A stretch of 64,000 nucleotides of DNA, from NCBI GenBank assembly GCA_019745155.1, contig JAIETM010000004.1, positions 344,351-408,350 on the forward strand. Reading direction: 5' to 3'. The DNA comes from Chitinophagaceae bacterium. Lineage in GTDB: Bacteria; Bacteroidota; Bacteroidia; Chitinophagales; Chitinophagaceae. The notes beneath the pieces are model-generated. The model did no database searches and was not told the origin of the DNA. It saw only the letters and a program-made list of their open reading frames with translations. The position numbers and the translations under genes were made by a program. Shown here piece after piece: positions 1-8,782 of this stretch (position 1 is the first letter of the stretch; every line of letters begins with the position of its first letter).

Positions 1-161
1 AGCAAGAACTGTACGAAGTAGTTGCCAACCATTCAGGTAAAGACATTGAAACAGTTGCTGCAGATTGCGACCGTGATTTCTGGATGACTGCTGCAGAAGC
101 AAAAGCATACGGACTGGTGGATGAAGTATTACTGACCAACCCCAGAAAAGAAAAGAAATAA
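1..161 (+). CDS. clpP: ClpP protease subunit, C-terminal end (partial)
   Basis: This is the last 52 codons of a ClpP serine peptidase whose start lies before the window; the reading frame begins at base 3 and ends at TAA 159-161. The visible part matches the ClpP C-terminus: a short helix, the DCDRDFW segment holding the catalytic Asp, then the AKAYGLVDEV turn and a basic tail (NPRKEKK). ClpP forms a barrel-shaped chamber that degrades proteins fed by ClpX or ClpA/C. The next gene, 16 bases on, is a second full clpP, followed by clpX, so the three probably act together. The catalytic Ser and His are outside the window, so activity cannot be judged here. Confidence 0.9.
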   Translation, partial: QELYEVVANHSGKDIETVAADCDRDFWMTAAEAKAYGLVDEVLLTNPRKEKK

Positions 162-177
162 TCAAAAGCATTGAATC

Positions 178-816
178 ATGATGACATCGAAATATTTTGT
201 TGATCCTTTTAGAATGGACGACGAAGAAGAAAACAATAACAAAGAAGAGAAGCAAGAACCAATGGGTGGTATGATGATGAAGAAGATGGAAAAACTCTTC
301 TTCGATCGCCGTGCTGTTTACCTCTGGGGTGTAGTAGATGATAAGAGTGCGAAAGATGTAGTGTCTAAATTGCTCTTATTAGAAGCTGATAAGCCAGGTG
401 AAGAAATCAAATTATATATCAATAGTCCCGGCGGTGTAGTAACCAGCGGTATGGTGATGTTTGATACCATCAAACTCATTAGCAGTCCGGTAAGTACTAT
501 CTGTATGGGCTTGGCTGCTAGCATGGGTTCTATCCTACTGAGCTGTGGTACTAAAGGCAGAAGATTCATCTTCCCACATGGAGAAGTGATGATTCACCAA
601 CCAAGTTTGGGTGGCTATTATCAAGCAACATCAGCTGATATTGAAATTCAAGCCAACCAGATTCGCAAAACCAAGGAATTGGGTGCTAAGATTCTGGCAG
701 ATAATTGCGGTAAGACTGTAGACCAAATCATGAAAGATTTCGACCGTGATTATTGGATGGATGCCAAAGAAGCCGTTGAATACGGTATTGTAGATGGCAT
801 TATGGACAAGATATAA
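178..816 (+). CDS. clpP: ATP-dependent Clp protease proteolytic subunit (second ClpP)
   Basis: A 212-residue serine peptidase of the ClpP family, the proteolytic chamber of the Clp protease in the cytoplasm. The triad is complete: Ser115 in GLAASMGS, His140 in VMIHQP and Asp191 in DFDRDYW. The oligomerisation and substrate strand INSPGGVVTSG is at about 81-91. The N-terminus is unusual: about 30 residues rich in Asp, Glu and Asn followed by a Met-rich patch (GGMMMKKMEK), where ordinary ClpP has a short propeptide and axial loop. It follows another clpP by 16 bases and precedes a terminator and clpX. A mixed ClpP1P2 barrel is plausible but inferred. Codons 1 and 2 are both ATG; either may start the protein. 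Confidence 0.93.
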   Translation: MMTSKYFVDPFRMDDEEENNNKEEKQEPMGGMMMKKMEKLFFDRRAVYLWGVVDDKSAKDVVSKLLLLEADKPGEEIKLYINSPGGVVTSGMVMFDTIKLISSPVSTICMGLAASMGSILLSCGTKGRRFIFPHGEVMIHQPSLGGYYQATSADIEIQANQIRKTKELGAKILADNCGKTVDQIMKDFDRDYWMDAKEAVEYGIVDGIMDKI

Positions 817-836
817 TCCCTAACTCATTGATACTG

Positions 837-869
837 ATGCCGGCTTTTGTACAAAGGCCGGCATTTTTT
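837..869 (+). terminator. Rho-independent terminator after clpP
   Basis: An exact 8-base inverted repeat, ATGCCGGC at 837-844 and GCCGGCAT at 857-864, is followed by six T residues. It lies 20 bases after the second clpP and separates the clpP pair from clpX. Confidence 0.85.
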
Positions 870-935
870 GCCCCTGTAGTAGCATTACCACAGGCCATTC
901 AGCCTTTTTAAGCAAAGCTTTGTAAACCGAAACTG

Positions 936-943
936 TACTTTTG
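936..943 (+). promoter_or_regulatory. Bacteroidota -7 box before clpX
   Basis: TACTTTTG matches the Bacteroidota sigma-A -7 consensus TAnnTTTG at every fixed base. Only five bases separate it from the clpX ATG at 949. If transcription starts about four bases after the final G, the clpX message has almost no leader. I see no well-spaced -33 TTG, so the call rests on the -7 box and its position. Confidence 0.6.
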
Positions 944-948
944 CACAT

Positions 949-2190
949 ATGGCCAAGCAAAACCATTTACATTGTTCTTTCTGCGGTAGAAGTCGCGATG
1001 AAGTAAAAATCCTCATTGCCGGACAGGAAGGACATATATGTGAAAACTGCGTAGAACAAGCCCAGGAAATTATCGATCAGGAATTAAACCTAAGACCTGA
1101 TGGCACTGCAGGCGGTGCGAATTTTAAACTCACTGTACGCAAGCCCGCAGAGATCAAGAAGTTTTTAGATGAATATGTAATCGGTCAGGACGATGCCAAG
1201 AAAGTATTGTCTGTTGCCGTATACAACCACTATAAGCGTATCAATTACAAGCAACAAGCAGATGATGTTGAAATTGATAAGAGCAATATCATCATGGTGG
1301 GTGAAACAGGTACGGGTAAAACCTTACTCGCAAAAACTATTGCCCGTTTATTGAATGTACCTTTTGCCATTGTAGATGCAACTGTATTCACGGAAGCAGG
1401 TTATGTAGGTGAAGATGTGGAGAGCATGCTCACACGTTTACTTCAGAACTGCAACTACGATGTACAAGCTGCAGAACGTGGTATTGTGTATGTAGACGAG
1501 ATTGATAAGATCGCACGTAAGGGTGACAACCCCTCTATTACACGCGATGTAAGCGGTGAAGGTGTACAACAAGGTTTGCTGAAAATGTTGGAGGGAACTG
1601 AAGTATTGGTTCCACCACAAGGCGGCAGAAAACACCCAGAGCAGAAAATGGTGAAAGTAGACACCCGCAATATTCTCTTTATCTGCGGTGGTGCTTTCGA
1701 TGGTATTGATAAGATCATCGCCCGAAGGGTAAACACCAATGCCATTGGCTTCAATGTCAATAAAGACCTGCAGGAAGAACAGCGCAAGAACTTATTGCAA
1801 TTCATCAACGCACAAGATCTGAAAAGCTTTGGTTTGATTCCTGAATTACTGGGCCGCTTGCCAGTCGTAACACATTTGGATCCTTTAGATACTGCTACAT
1901 TGCGCAGTATTCTTACTGAACCGAAGAACTCACTTATCAAACAATACACCCGCTTGTTCGAGCTGGAAGGTATTGAGCTGAAGATCGATAATGAAGTACT
2001 CGACTTCATGGTACAGAAAGCCATGGAATACAAACTCGGTGCGCGTGGCTTGCGTAGCATCTGCGAAAGCATTTTCACTGACGCCATGTTTGAAATGCCA
2101 GGCACGGGTCAGAAACAGCTAGATGTTACCATGGAATATGCAGAACAAATGTTTGGTAAGAGCAAACTCAACATGCTGAAAGTAGCATAA
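949..2190 (+). CDS. clpX: ATP-dependent Clp protease ATP-binding subunit ClpX
   Basis: A 413-residue AAA+ unfoldase that recognises substrates, unfolds them with ATP and threads them into ClpP. The N-terminal zinc-binding domain has Cys9, Cys12, Cys31 and Cys34. The AAA+ module shows Walker A GETGTGKT (118-125), pore loop GYVGEDVE (151-158) and Walker B VYVDEIDK (180-187). The IGF loop that docks on ClpP is present at 266-268, so the protein should couple to ClpP. A sensor-2 region with GARGLRS lies near the C-terminus. Length is normal for the family. It has its own promoter and terminator although it follows the clpP pair. Confidence 0.97.
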   Translation: MAKQNHLHCSFCGRSRDEVKILIAGQEGHICENCVEQAQEIIDQELNLRPDGTAGGANFKLTVRKPAEIKKFLDEYVIGQDDAKKVLSVAVYNHYKRINYKQQADDVEIDKSNIIMVGETGTGKTLLAKTIARLLNVPFAIVDATVFTEAGYVGEDVESMLTRLLQNCNYDVQAAERGIVYVDEIDKIARKGDNPSITRDVSGEGVQQGLLKMLEGTEVLVPPQGGRKHPEQKMVKVDTRNILFICGGAFDGIDKIIARRVNTNAIGFNVNKDLQEEQRKNLLQFINAQDLKSFGLIPELLGRLPVVTHLDPLDTATLRSILTEPKNSLIKQYTRLFELEGIELKIDNEVLDFMVQKAMEYKLGARGLRSICESIFTDAMFEMPGTGQKQLDVTMEYAEQMFGKSKLNMLKVA

Positions 2191-2213
2191 TCAAACAACA
2201 TAATTTTTTATAC

Positions 2214-2245
2214 AAGCGATGGGCATAAGTTTCCATCGCTTTTTT
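2214..2245 (+). terminator. Rho-independent terminator after clpX
   Basis: AAGCGATGG (2214-2222) and CCATCGCTT (2233-2241) form a 9-base-pair stem followed by a T run. It lies 23 bases after clpX and ends its transcript before the small ORF at 2285. Confidence 0.85.
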
Positions 2246-2284
2246 ATTGTCTGCCAGTAATTTGCTGCAGCAAAACTGACCATT

Positions 2285-2452
2285 ATGAATGAATTGATTG
2301 AGCGTTTGTGTAAAGAAGCAGGCATCACACCAGAGCAAGCACAGAAAGCTATTGCTGCTATTGCAGGATTTGTAAAAGAGAAGTTTCCTATGCTGGGCGG
2401 CGCAGTCGACAATATTTTCGCTGCTGGCGCTAGTCAGGATGATGCAGCTTAA
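2285..2452 (+). CDS. Small protein of unknown function, 55 residues
   Basis: A short ORF from ATG 2285 to TAA 2450-2452. The product begins MNELIERLCKEAGI and reads as an amphipathic helical protein with an Ala-rich segment (AQKAIAAIAGFVKEKFP), a GG turn and an acidic tail ending QDDAA. It has no signal peptide or membrane segment. It sits between the clpX terminator and the end of the convergent acyl-CoA dehydrogenase gene, so it would be a single-gene unit. An imperfect -7-like stretch (TAATTTG, one spacer base short) lies about 20 bases upstream. The helical, well-behaved composition and tight fit between genes argue that it is real. I do not recognise a function. Confidence 0.6.
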   Translation: MNELIERLCKEAGITPEQAQKAIAAIAGFVKEKFPMLGGAVDNIFAAGASQDDAA

Positions 2453-2472
2453 TCGCTACACTTTCTAAGAAA

Positions 2473-3615
2473 TTATTTACCTAACACTTCTCTGGAGATA
2501 ACCAGCTTCTGAATTTCAGAAGTACCTTCTCCGATCGTGCAGAGTTTGGCATCACGATAATGCTTCTCTACAGGGAAGTCTTTGGTATAACCATAGCCAC
2601 CAAATATCTGGATAGCATCTGTAGCAGTTTTTACAGCAACTTCACTAGCATAGTATTTCGCCATCGCGCCTTCGCGTGTTACTTTCTCGCCACGATTTTT
2701 TCTATCGCATGCCTGCCAGATCAATAAATCGCTAGCAGCAATTTCTGTAGCCATATCAGCGAGCTTGAAGCTGATGCCTTGGAAACTGGCGATAGGCTGA
2801 TCAAACTGATGGCGTTCCTTCGCATATTGTAGAGCTGCTTCATACGCACCCTTTGCAATACCTGCCGACAATGCTGCAATAGAGATACGACCACCATCTA
2901 ATATTTTCAATGCTTGACGGAAACCATCGCCTACTTCACCCAAGCGCTGGCTGACAGGAATTCGACAATTGTCAAAAATCATTTCAGCGGTTTCACTGGC
3001 ACGCATGCCCAACTTATTCTCTTTCTTACCGCCAGTAAAACCAGGTGTGCCACGCTCTACAATAAAAGCGGTTGCATTACCGCTTGTTCTAGGCTCACCT
3101 GTTCTGCACATCACCACAGCCACATCACCACTTTTTCCATGCGTAATCCAGTTCTTGGTACCATTGATGATCCAATGATCACCATCGCGCACAGCTGTTG
3201 TTTTCATATTGCCCGCATCACTACCAGTATTGGGTTCTGTTAAACCCCAGGCACCAATCCACTCGGCAGTGGCCAGCTTTGGCAAGTACTGACGCTTCTG
3301 CGCTTCGTTACCAAATAAGAGTATATGGGCAGTGCACAAAGAATTGTGTGCAGCAACGCTTAATCCTATAGAACCACAAACCTTGGCAATCTCCTGAATG
3401 ATGGCATTGTATTCGAAATAACCCAAACCTGCACCACCATATTCTTCAGGTACCAACACACCCATCATACCCAGCTTTCCCATCTCCTTAAATACATGTA
3501 CGGGAAACTCCTGCGTCTCATCCCACTCCATCACATATGGCTTGATATGTTGTTGCGCAAAATCGCGGGCCGTCTGCGCCACCTGTGCCGTTAGTTCATC
3601 CTGCAGAAAATTCAT
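2473..3615 (-). CDS. Acyl-CoA dehydrogenase (short-chain/butyryl type)
   Basis: A 380-residue FAD-dependent acyl-CoA dehydrogenase, catalysing alpha,beta-dehydrogenation of acyl-CoA in fatty-acid or branched-chain amino-acid breakdown. Visible family segments are WGLTEPNTGSDAGNM (FAD/substrate loop), the QIFGGYGYTKDFPVEKHYRD motif and the catalytic-base region IGEGTSEIQ, where Glu363 is in the place of the catalytic Glu of short-chain members. The start is set at 3615 (MNFLQDELTAQ), which gives the usual length near 380. A frame-open extension to 3657 adds 14 residues without family likeness. The gene stands alone, with about 150 bases to the next gene upstream. The chain-length preference cannot be read from the sequence. 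Confidence 0.93.
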   Translation of the reverse strand: MNFLQDELTAQVAQTARDFAQQHIKPYVMEWDETQEFPVHVFKEMGKLGMMGVLVPEEYGGAGLGYFEYNAIIQEIAKVCGSIGLSVAAHNSLCTAHILLFGNEAQKRQYLPKLATAEWIGAWGLTEPNTGSDAGNMKTTAVRDGDHWIINGTKNWITHGKSGDVAVVMCRTGEPRTSGNATAFIVERGTPGFTGGKKENKLGMRASETAEMIFDNCRIPVSQRLGEVGDGFRQALKILDGGRISIAALSAGIAKGAYEAALQYAKERHQFDQPIASFQGISFKLADMATEIAASDLLIWQACDRKNRGEKVTREGAMAKYYASEVAVKTATDAIQIFGGYGYTKDFPVEKHYRDAKLCTIGEGTSEIQKLVISREVLGK

Positions 3616-3763
3616 TGTCAATGGTTTAAATAGACGGAGGTTGCCAGTAACAAGCAATCGTTAAATCGGCAACCTCCTGAAAACAAACAATCGTTAGTTA
3701 GTTTCTCGGGAGCAAAAATAGGGGCTCTTTTGAAACAGCCAAATTTCTTTATGCGGAAAAATG

Positions 3764-4666
3764 TTAATCTGTATCTGTTTTTAAATACGGCAGTAATCTT
3801 GCCAGTATTTCCGGAGATACTTCGGTGATGGTTTTCAACTCCTCTACCGACCGAATGACGCCTTTCGCCTGCCGAAAACGAATAATAGCTTCTGCTGTAG
3901 CCTTGCTGCAATAAGGGTGCCGACTGAGTTGTTCCTTCGTGATTGTAGCTAAGGACCATCGCTCGTGTTTACCCGACTGTAATATCAATTGCGCATGAAT
4001 CTGCTCAAACAGCTGCTCATTGATGCCACTCACTTCTTTCAATTGTTGCACAGAATAAAACCCACCTAATGCTTCGCGGTAACGCACAATGCGTTCAGAT
4101 AATACCTTACCTATGCCCGGCAATTGTTCTAATGTTGCTGCATCTGCAGTATTTAAATCTATTCGGAGGGAAGGTCTTGCTTCATTTCGCTGAGAAGAAT
4201 AGCCATTGGGTGCTTGCTGCATACCAGCAATCTGCACGTAAGGCACCAATCTGTCTGCATCCTCATGTCTTAATGTAAAGATCTTGCGTAAATCATCCGG
4301 TTTGCGAAAGCGACCGCCCTTGTTTCGATAATTGATAATGGTTCTTGCTGTTCTTGGCGGCAACCCTAAACGCACAAAGCCATCTTCATCCAAAGTATTG
4401 GGGTCAAATACAAACATTTTAACCGGTTCATTAACGGCAAATGAACTGCTTGTTGCAGAAGATGAATAATTGTCGCGACCGCGATCATCTTCCTGCAACT
4501 GCTTAACAACAGCTAATAACTCCACATCGGTTAAGGGCGGATCACGTTTTACTGTATAGAAATAGGGCCATGAATAAAACCCACCTGTAATCAATAGGAC
4601 TAGTATCAGCGCATTGCGCTCACGCTTAGAAAAATAAAAATAATCGCGAATAATCCTTTTCAGCAT
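3764..4666 (-). CDS. Membrane-anchored helix-hairpin-helix (ComEA-like) protein
   Basis: A 300-residue protein with one N-terminal membrane helix (about 18-36, starting NALILVLLITGGFY) and three helix-hairpin-helix modules in the outer part. The clearest is IDLNTADAATLEQLPGIGKV, the classical ComEA signature, flanked by one degenerate copy before (LGLPPRTARTIINYRNKGG) and one after (CSKATAEAIIRFRQAKG). Such modules bind DNA without sequence specificity; ComEA-type proteins do so in the periplasm during DNA uptake. Triple-HhH forms are common in Bacteroidota and their role is not settled. The gene follows the metallo-hydrolase gene by 25 bases on the same strand, so they are likely co-transcribed. 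Confidence 0.85.
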   Translation of the reverse strand: MLKRIIRDYFYFSKRERNALILVLLITGGFYSWPYFYTVKRDPPLTDVELLAVVKQLQEDDRGRDNYSSSATSSSFAVNEPVKMFVFDPNTLDEDGFVRLGLPPRTARTIINYRNKGGRFRKPDDLRKIFTLRHEDADRLVPYVQIAGMQQAPNGYSSQRNEARPSLRIDLNTADAATLEQLPGIGKVLSERIVRYREALGGFYSVQQLKEVSGINEQLFEQIHAQLILQSGKHERWSLATITKEQLSRHPYCSKATAEAIIRFRQAKGVIRSVEELKTITEVSPEILARLLPYLKTDTD

Positions 4667-4691
4667 AACACAAGGTTTGCTTCAAAGGAGG

Positions 4692-5468
4692 CTAAACATG
4701 GAGTTGCAGACCATCGTATGCCAGATGAATACCAGCTGGTAATTCCTGACTGACATCCGAGTATTTGCCTAACTGGTGACTAATATGCGTGAAATACGCT
4801 TCCGGTACACCAAGGTCTTGTACTAAAGTTACTGCTTCGCTCAATGTGAAATGCGAGAGATGCGGCTCTCTGCGTAATGCATTTACAACCATCAGTTTTG
4901 AGCCACGCACTTTTGCCAACTCATCTGCATCAATCCGATTGGCATCTGTGATATACGTAAAATCGCCAAAGCGAAAACCATAGACCGGCATCTTCAAGTG
5001 CCATACCACAATCGGTAGTACCGGAATATCACCAATGTAAAATAGTTGCTCATCAATGGTGTTGAGGTTCAGTTGGGGAACACCTGGATATTTGGTATCG
5101 GAGAAAGCATAATAATACTCTCTGCGCAATGCTTCTTCCGTTAAAGTATTGGCATAAATATCCATGCTTTTTTGCTGGATATAATTGTAGGCACGCACAT
5201 CATCCAAACCTGCTATGTGATCCTTATGTGGATGGGTGTATAAAACTGCATCTAGCTTTTTGTTCTGAATACGCAACATCTGATAACGAAAATCGGGCGT
5301 GGTATCCACCACAAATGTGGTAGTTGCTGATTGTACTAGAATGCTGGTGCGTAATCGTTTGTCGCGCATATCATCAGACCTGCAAACAGCACAATCACAT
5401 GCCACCATGGGTACACCTGTACTGGTGCCTGTTCCTAAAAATGTAATGGTGAGCTGCGGACATTTCAC
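4692..5468 (-). CDS. Metallo-beta-lactamase-fold hydrolase (PhnP/RNase Z-like)
   Basis: A 258-residue metallo-hydrolase. The N-terminal FLGTGTSTGVP strand-loop is typical of the PhnP/RNase Z branch. The metal motif HxHxDH is at 79-84 as HPHKDH, with a further metal Asp in TDANRID and a late His in FTHISHQLG. A Cys-rich turn, ACDCAVCRS (24-31), resembles the structural zinc site of PhnP-like enzymes. In Bacteroidota this family is widespread, and the substrate is unknown, perhaps a cyclic phosphodiester or nucleotide. It is the first gene of a two-gene unit with the helix-hairpin-helix protein. Confidence 0.85.
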   Translation of the reverse strand: MKCPQLTITFLGTGTSTGVPMVACDCAVCRSDDMRDKRLRTSILVQSATTTFVVDTTPDFRYQMLRIQNKKLDAVLYTHPHKDHIAGLDDVRAYNYIQQKSMDIYANTLTEEALRREYYYAFSDTKYPGVPQLNLNTIDEQLFYIGDIPVLPIVVWHLKMPVYGFRFGDFTYITDANRIDADELAKVRGSKLMVVNALRREPHLSHFTLSEAVTLVQDLGVPEAYFTHISHQLGKYSDVSQELPAGIHLAYDGLQLHV

Positions 5469-5495
5469 ACCGCTAAAGTAACGAATAAAGCAGCC

Positions 5496-5765
5496 TTATG
5501 CTACAGCTGAATGCTTGATCACCTCATCATAGAGTTTCTGACTCTCGTGGGTGAGCTTATCAATTTCAATATTCAACTGCGGAATCAGTTCCAGCAGCGT
5601 ATTGATTCTACCTTCTACATTGAGAAATTTATTGAGCACCACAATTCTTCTGGCCTCAAGCAAACACCAGCCGCTTTGAAATGTGCCGCGCTCATAGCGA
5701 ACCACATAATCCGATTCACCTAAAATATCTTCCAATTTATCTAAAGTGCCTTGCGTGTATTTCAT
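5496..5765 (-). CDS. Small coiled protein of unknown function
   Basis: An 89-residue cytoplasmic protein. The first half (about 1-50) looks like a small alpha/beta unit (DYVVRYERGTFQSGWCLLEA, then RRIVVLNKFLNVEGR). The second half is a continuous amphipathic helix, LLELIPQLNIEIDKLTHES and beyond, likely a coiled coil or helical hairpin. It has no known catalytic motif. It lies between the hydrolase gene (27 bases downstream) and porX, and has an exact -7 promoter box 36 bases upstream of its ATG, so it may lead the unit that continues into the hydrolase and HhH genes. I do not recognise a function. Confidence 0.8.
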   Translation of the reverse strand: MKYTQGTLDKLEDILGESDYVVRYERGTFQSGWCLLEARRIVVLNKFLNVEGRINTLLELIPQLNIEIDKLTHESQKLYDEVIKHSAVA

Positions 5766-5801
5766 AGTTGCTTACTCCTTTTGGAATAACAGGTACAGAT
5801 T

Positions 5802-5809
5802 CAAAAATA
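5802..5809 (-). promoter_or_regulatory. Bacteroidota -7 box before the 89-residue gene
   Basis: On the minus strand this reads TATTTTTG, an exact TAnnTTTG match, 36 bases upstream of the ATG at 5765 and in the gap after porX. No clear -33 element is visible. Confidence 0.55.
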
Positions 5810-5855
5810 AGCGGGATGCGGGTTTACAGGCAGGCGAATTATCCACAAGACCTGC

Positions 5856-7421
5856 TTAAATAGCTGTTTTAGACGCCATTTTGATCACCGGAATGATCAT
5901 TTCCTCCAAACTCACCCCACCATGCTGAAAGGTATTGCGGTAATACTGTACAAAGTGGTTGTAATTGTTAGGATAACAGAGATACCCATCTTCTTTGGCG
6001 AAAATATACGACGAGTTAATCCCTGGTACCGGCAGTCCGGCTTCCTTAGGATCTCTGAATGCCAAAACTTCCTTGGCCTCATAATTCAGGTTACGGCCAT
6101 GTTTGTACCGCAGATTGGCTGTAGTTTGTTTATCACCCTGCACTTTATACGGCGTGTTCACCCGCACACTGCCATGATCTGTAGCCAGCACAATGCGAAC
6201 AGGTTTATCGGCAATTTTCTTCAATGCTTGGTGAAGCGGACTATGCTCAAACCAACTCTTGGTTAAACTGCGATAACTGGTTTCGTCTGCTGCCAACTCT
6301 TTCAGCACTTCCATTTCTGTACGTGCATGGCTGAGCATATCCACAAAATTGTAGACAATCACATTCAACTCATTGCTTAAGAGATTATGTACATTGTTCA
6401 CTAGTTGTTGCCCATCTGCATGATTGAGCACTTTGGTGTAGCTAAGTCGGATATCTTCTTTCTTCAATCGCTTTAGCTGCGCACGCAGAAACAATTCCTC
6501 ACTCATATTTTTTCCGCCCTCATCATCATCATGTTTCCATTCATTCGGGAACTGCTGCTGAATCTGCAGGGGCAACAAGCCTGCACAAATTGCATTACGA
6601 CTGTATTGCGTTGCAGTGGGCAGAATGCTAAAGAAAGTTTCTTCTTCCAATATGCGAAAACTCTCTGCAAAAATGGGCTGTATGGCTTTCCACTGATCGA
6701 AACGCAGGTTATCTATGAGGATGAAGAAAGTAGAAATTCCTTTCTCTACATGCGGTAACACTTTGTACTGCATCAATTGGTGACTCATCACCGGTGCATC
6801 AGCTGCTTTGTTATTGATCCACTCTGCATAATGCTTGCTGATATATTTGAAGAAAGCGGTATTTGCTTCGTCTTTTTGCGATTGCAATACTTCCCGCATT
6901 TCAGGACTATCACTCTTCTCCATCTCCAATTCCCAATACACCAATCGCTTGTAGATATCCATCCATTCTCTGTAACCCGGATTATCCTGCAAGGCCATAA
7001 ACAAATCGCGGAATTGTTGTTGATACGCTGTATTGGTTTTCTCAGCAACCAGTTTTCTGTTCTCCAGAATTTTTTTCAGACTCAATAAAACCTGATTAGG
7101 GTTTACTGGTTTGATGAGGTAATCGGTAATCTGACTACCAATCGCTTCATTCATCAGATTCTCTGTTTCATTACGGGTAATCATCACCACAGGCAAATGC
7201 TGTCGCACTGCTTTAATACGTGTAAGTGTTTCCAACCCTGTAATGCCGGGCATGCTCTCATCGAGCAAGACCACATCAACGTGATTCGCTTGCACAAAAT
7301 CTACTGCATCAAAACCATTGGTAAAAGTGGTAACAGTATAACCCTTGCTTTCTAAAAAAAGCTTTTGTGATTGCAGGCTTTCGATTTCATCATCTACCCA
7401 GAGAATCGTGGCATTACTCAT
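5856..7421 (-). CDS. porX: PorX: response regulator with PglZ phosphatase domain (T9SS regulator)
   Basis: A 521-residue orphan response regulator fused to a PglZ-type alkaline-phosphatase-fold domain. In Porphyromonas gingivalis, PorX with PorY and SigP controls type IX secretion. The receiver has acidic residues Asp10-Asp11 (VDDE), phospho-acceptor Asp54 (VVLLDESMPG) and the LIKP loop; instead of a DNA-binding domain it continues into a long helical linker. The C-terminal domain shows LIDNLRFDQW and ATDHGSVRVN, expected metal sites of the PglZ/phosphatase fold. The start is set at 7421 (MSNATILWVDDE), where receiver homology begins; an open frame to 7508 adds 29 unlike residues. T9SS genes gldKLMN lie at 43.5-48.3 kb. 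Confidence 0.93.
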   Translation of the reverse strand: MSNATILWVDDEIESLQSQKLFLESKGYTVTTFTNGFDAVDFVQANHVDVVLLDESMPGITGLETLTRIKAVRQHLPVVMITRNETENLMNEAIGSQITDYLIKPVNPNQVLLSLKKILENRKLVAEKTNTAYQQQFRDLFMALQDNPGYREWMDIYKRLVYWELEMEKSDSPEMREVLQSQKDEANTAFFKYISKHYAEWINNKAADAPVMSHQLMQYKVLPHVEKGISTFFILIDNLRFDQWKAIQPIFAESFRILEEETFFSILPTATQYSRNAICAGLLPLQIQQQFPNEWKHDDDEGGKNMSEELFLRAQLKRLKKEDIRLSYTKVLNHADGQQLVNNVHNLLSNELNVIVYNFVDMLSHARTEMEVLKELAADETSYRSLTKSWFEHSPLHQALKKIADKPVRIVLATDHGSVRVNTPYKVQGDKQTTANLRYKHGRNLNYEAKEVLAFRDPKEAGLPVPGINSSYIFAKEDGYLCYPNNYNHFVQYYRNTFQHGGVSLEEMIIPVIKMASKTAI

Positions 7422-7503
7422 ATCGTGAATGTACTTGAAAGATTGGGTAGTATTGGGCGATAGGCGCTGTTTGTTCAAAAGTATCGGATCGGTGTTGAAA
7501 TTG

Positions 7504-7511
7504 TACATTTG
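7504..7511 (+). promoter_or_regulatory. Bacteroidota -7 box before the HD hydrolase gene
   Basis: TACATTTG matches TAnnTTTG exactly and sits 28 bases before the ATG at 7540, between porX and the HD gene. No well-spaced TTG is visible upstream. Confidence 0.5.
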
Positions 7512-7539
7512 TTCACTGCTTTAACAAAGCCCCAACAGC

Positions 7540-8751
7540 ATGACCGCGAAAAGAAAGATCATCAACGACCCAGTGCACGGATTTATCACCATTGATCATC
7601 CCCTGCTGTTTCGCATCATCACACACCCGTATTATCAGCGCTTAAGACGCATTCACCAGATGGCGATGGCTTATTTGGTTTACCCTGGCGCAGTACATAC
7701 CAGACTGCATCATTCGCTTGGCGCCTATCATCTGATGTGCAATGCCGTTACTGAGCTGAAAGCAAAGGGTGTAGCTATTACGGAGGAAGAAGCATTGGCA
7801 GCCAAGGCTGCGATACTATTGCATGATATTGGTCACGGACCATTCTCACATGCTTTGGAGCATGTATTGATTCAGGATGTGCATCATGAAACCTTGAGTC
7901 TACAAATCATGCAGGCAATGAATCAGGAGTTTGATGGTGCGCTGGATATGGCCATTGCTATTTTCACCGATCAATACCCGAAAAAATTCCTGCACCAACT
8001 CATTAGCGGGCAGTTGGATGTGGACCGATTAGATTATCTCACACGCGACAGCTTTTTTACCGGCGTGAATGAGGGCGTGATTGGTTATGACCGTATCATC
8101 AAAATGCTCGTGGTGTATGAAGGCCAATTACTGGTGGAAGAAAAAGGCATTTATAGCATTGAGAAGTTTTTGGTTGCGCGCAGACTCATGTACTGGCAAG
8201 TATATTTACACAAGACTGTATTGGCTGCTGAGAAAATGTTGGTGCATATTCTGGATAGAGCCAGAAAACTAGTTGCATCAGGTGATACAGAGATTGCAAC
8301 AGGCGGCACATTGGATTATTTCTTTTTCACCTACTCCGGCAAGATGGATGCATATGCGCTATCGAAGTTTTGTTTATTGGATGATGCCGATATCAGCTTT
8401 GCTGTAAAGAAATGGGCCAACCATTCAGACAAAGTACTAAGTCAGCTGTGTACCATGCTACTGAATAGAAGTCTGCTGAAAATCACCATCTCACCCAATC
8501 CGCCAGAAACAGCTTTGGTACAGTCCTTACAAGAAAAAGCTGCACAGCAATTGGGCATTACGTTGGAAGATGCTGCCAATTTTGTGTTTACAGGCGATGC
8601 AAGTAATACCATGTATCAGACAAAAGACGAGCGCATCAATATCTTATACCGAGATGGTAGTGTGAAAGACATCTCTGAAGTAGACAATGCCTTGATCCAG
8701 CAAAACCTCTCAGCACCCGTTAAAAAATTCTACATTTGTTCATTGCGGTAA
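7540..8751 (+). CDS. HD-domain phosphohydrolase
   Basis: A 403-residue metal-dependent phosphohydrolase of the HD superfamily (dGTPase-like branch). The signature begins INDPVHGFI (8-16), then histidines in HTRLHHSLGAYH (53-64), the HD pair His95-Asp96 in LLHDIGHGPFSHALEH, and a later Asp in LDVDRLDYLTRDS. The set should bind the metal and act on nucleotide phosphates, but the substrate is unknown. It is transcribed divergently from porX and lies 31 bases before lpxD, so it may be the first gene of the lipid A unit. A second exact -7 box, TACATTTG at 8731-8738 near its 3' end, could give lpxD its own promoter. Confidence 0.9.
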   Translation: MTAKRKIINDPVHGFITIDHPLLFRIITHPYYQRLRRIHQMAMAYLVYPGAVHTRLHHSLGAYHLMCNAVTELKAKGVAITEEEALAAKAAILLHDIGHGPFSHALEHVLIQDVHHETLSLQIMQAMNQEFDGALDMAIAIFTDQYPKKFLHQLISGQLDVDRLDYLTRDSFFTGVNEGVIGYDRIIKMLVVYEGQLLVEEKGIYSIEKFLVARRLMYWQVYLHKTVLAAEKMLVHILDRARKLVASGDTEIATGGTLDYFFFTYSGKMDAYALSKFCLLDDADISFAVKKWANHSDKVLSQLCTMLLNRSLLKITISPNPPETALVQSLQEKAAQQLGITLEDAANFVFTGDASNTMYQTKDERINILYRDGSVKDISEVDNALIQQNLSAPVKKFYICSLR

Positions 8752-8782
8752 GCTGCCGCTACACTGTCACTAATCAGCATTT

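Noticed and set aside
1455..2105. A 216-codon open frame on the minus strand inside clpX
   Set aside because: It lies wholly antisense to a complete, motif-perfect clpX and has no family-like composition.
7422..7508. N-terminal extension of PorX
   Set aside because: The receiver fold begins at the ATG at 7421; the extension is unlike the family and covers the divergent promoter.
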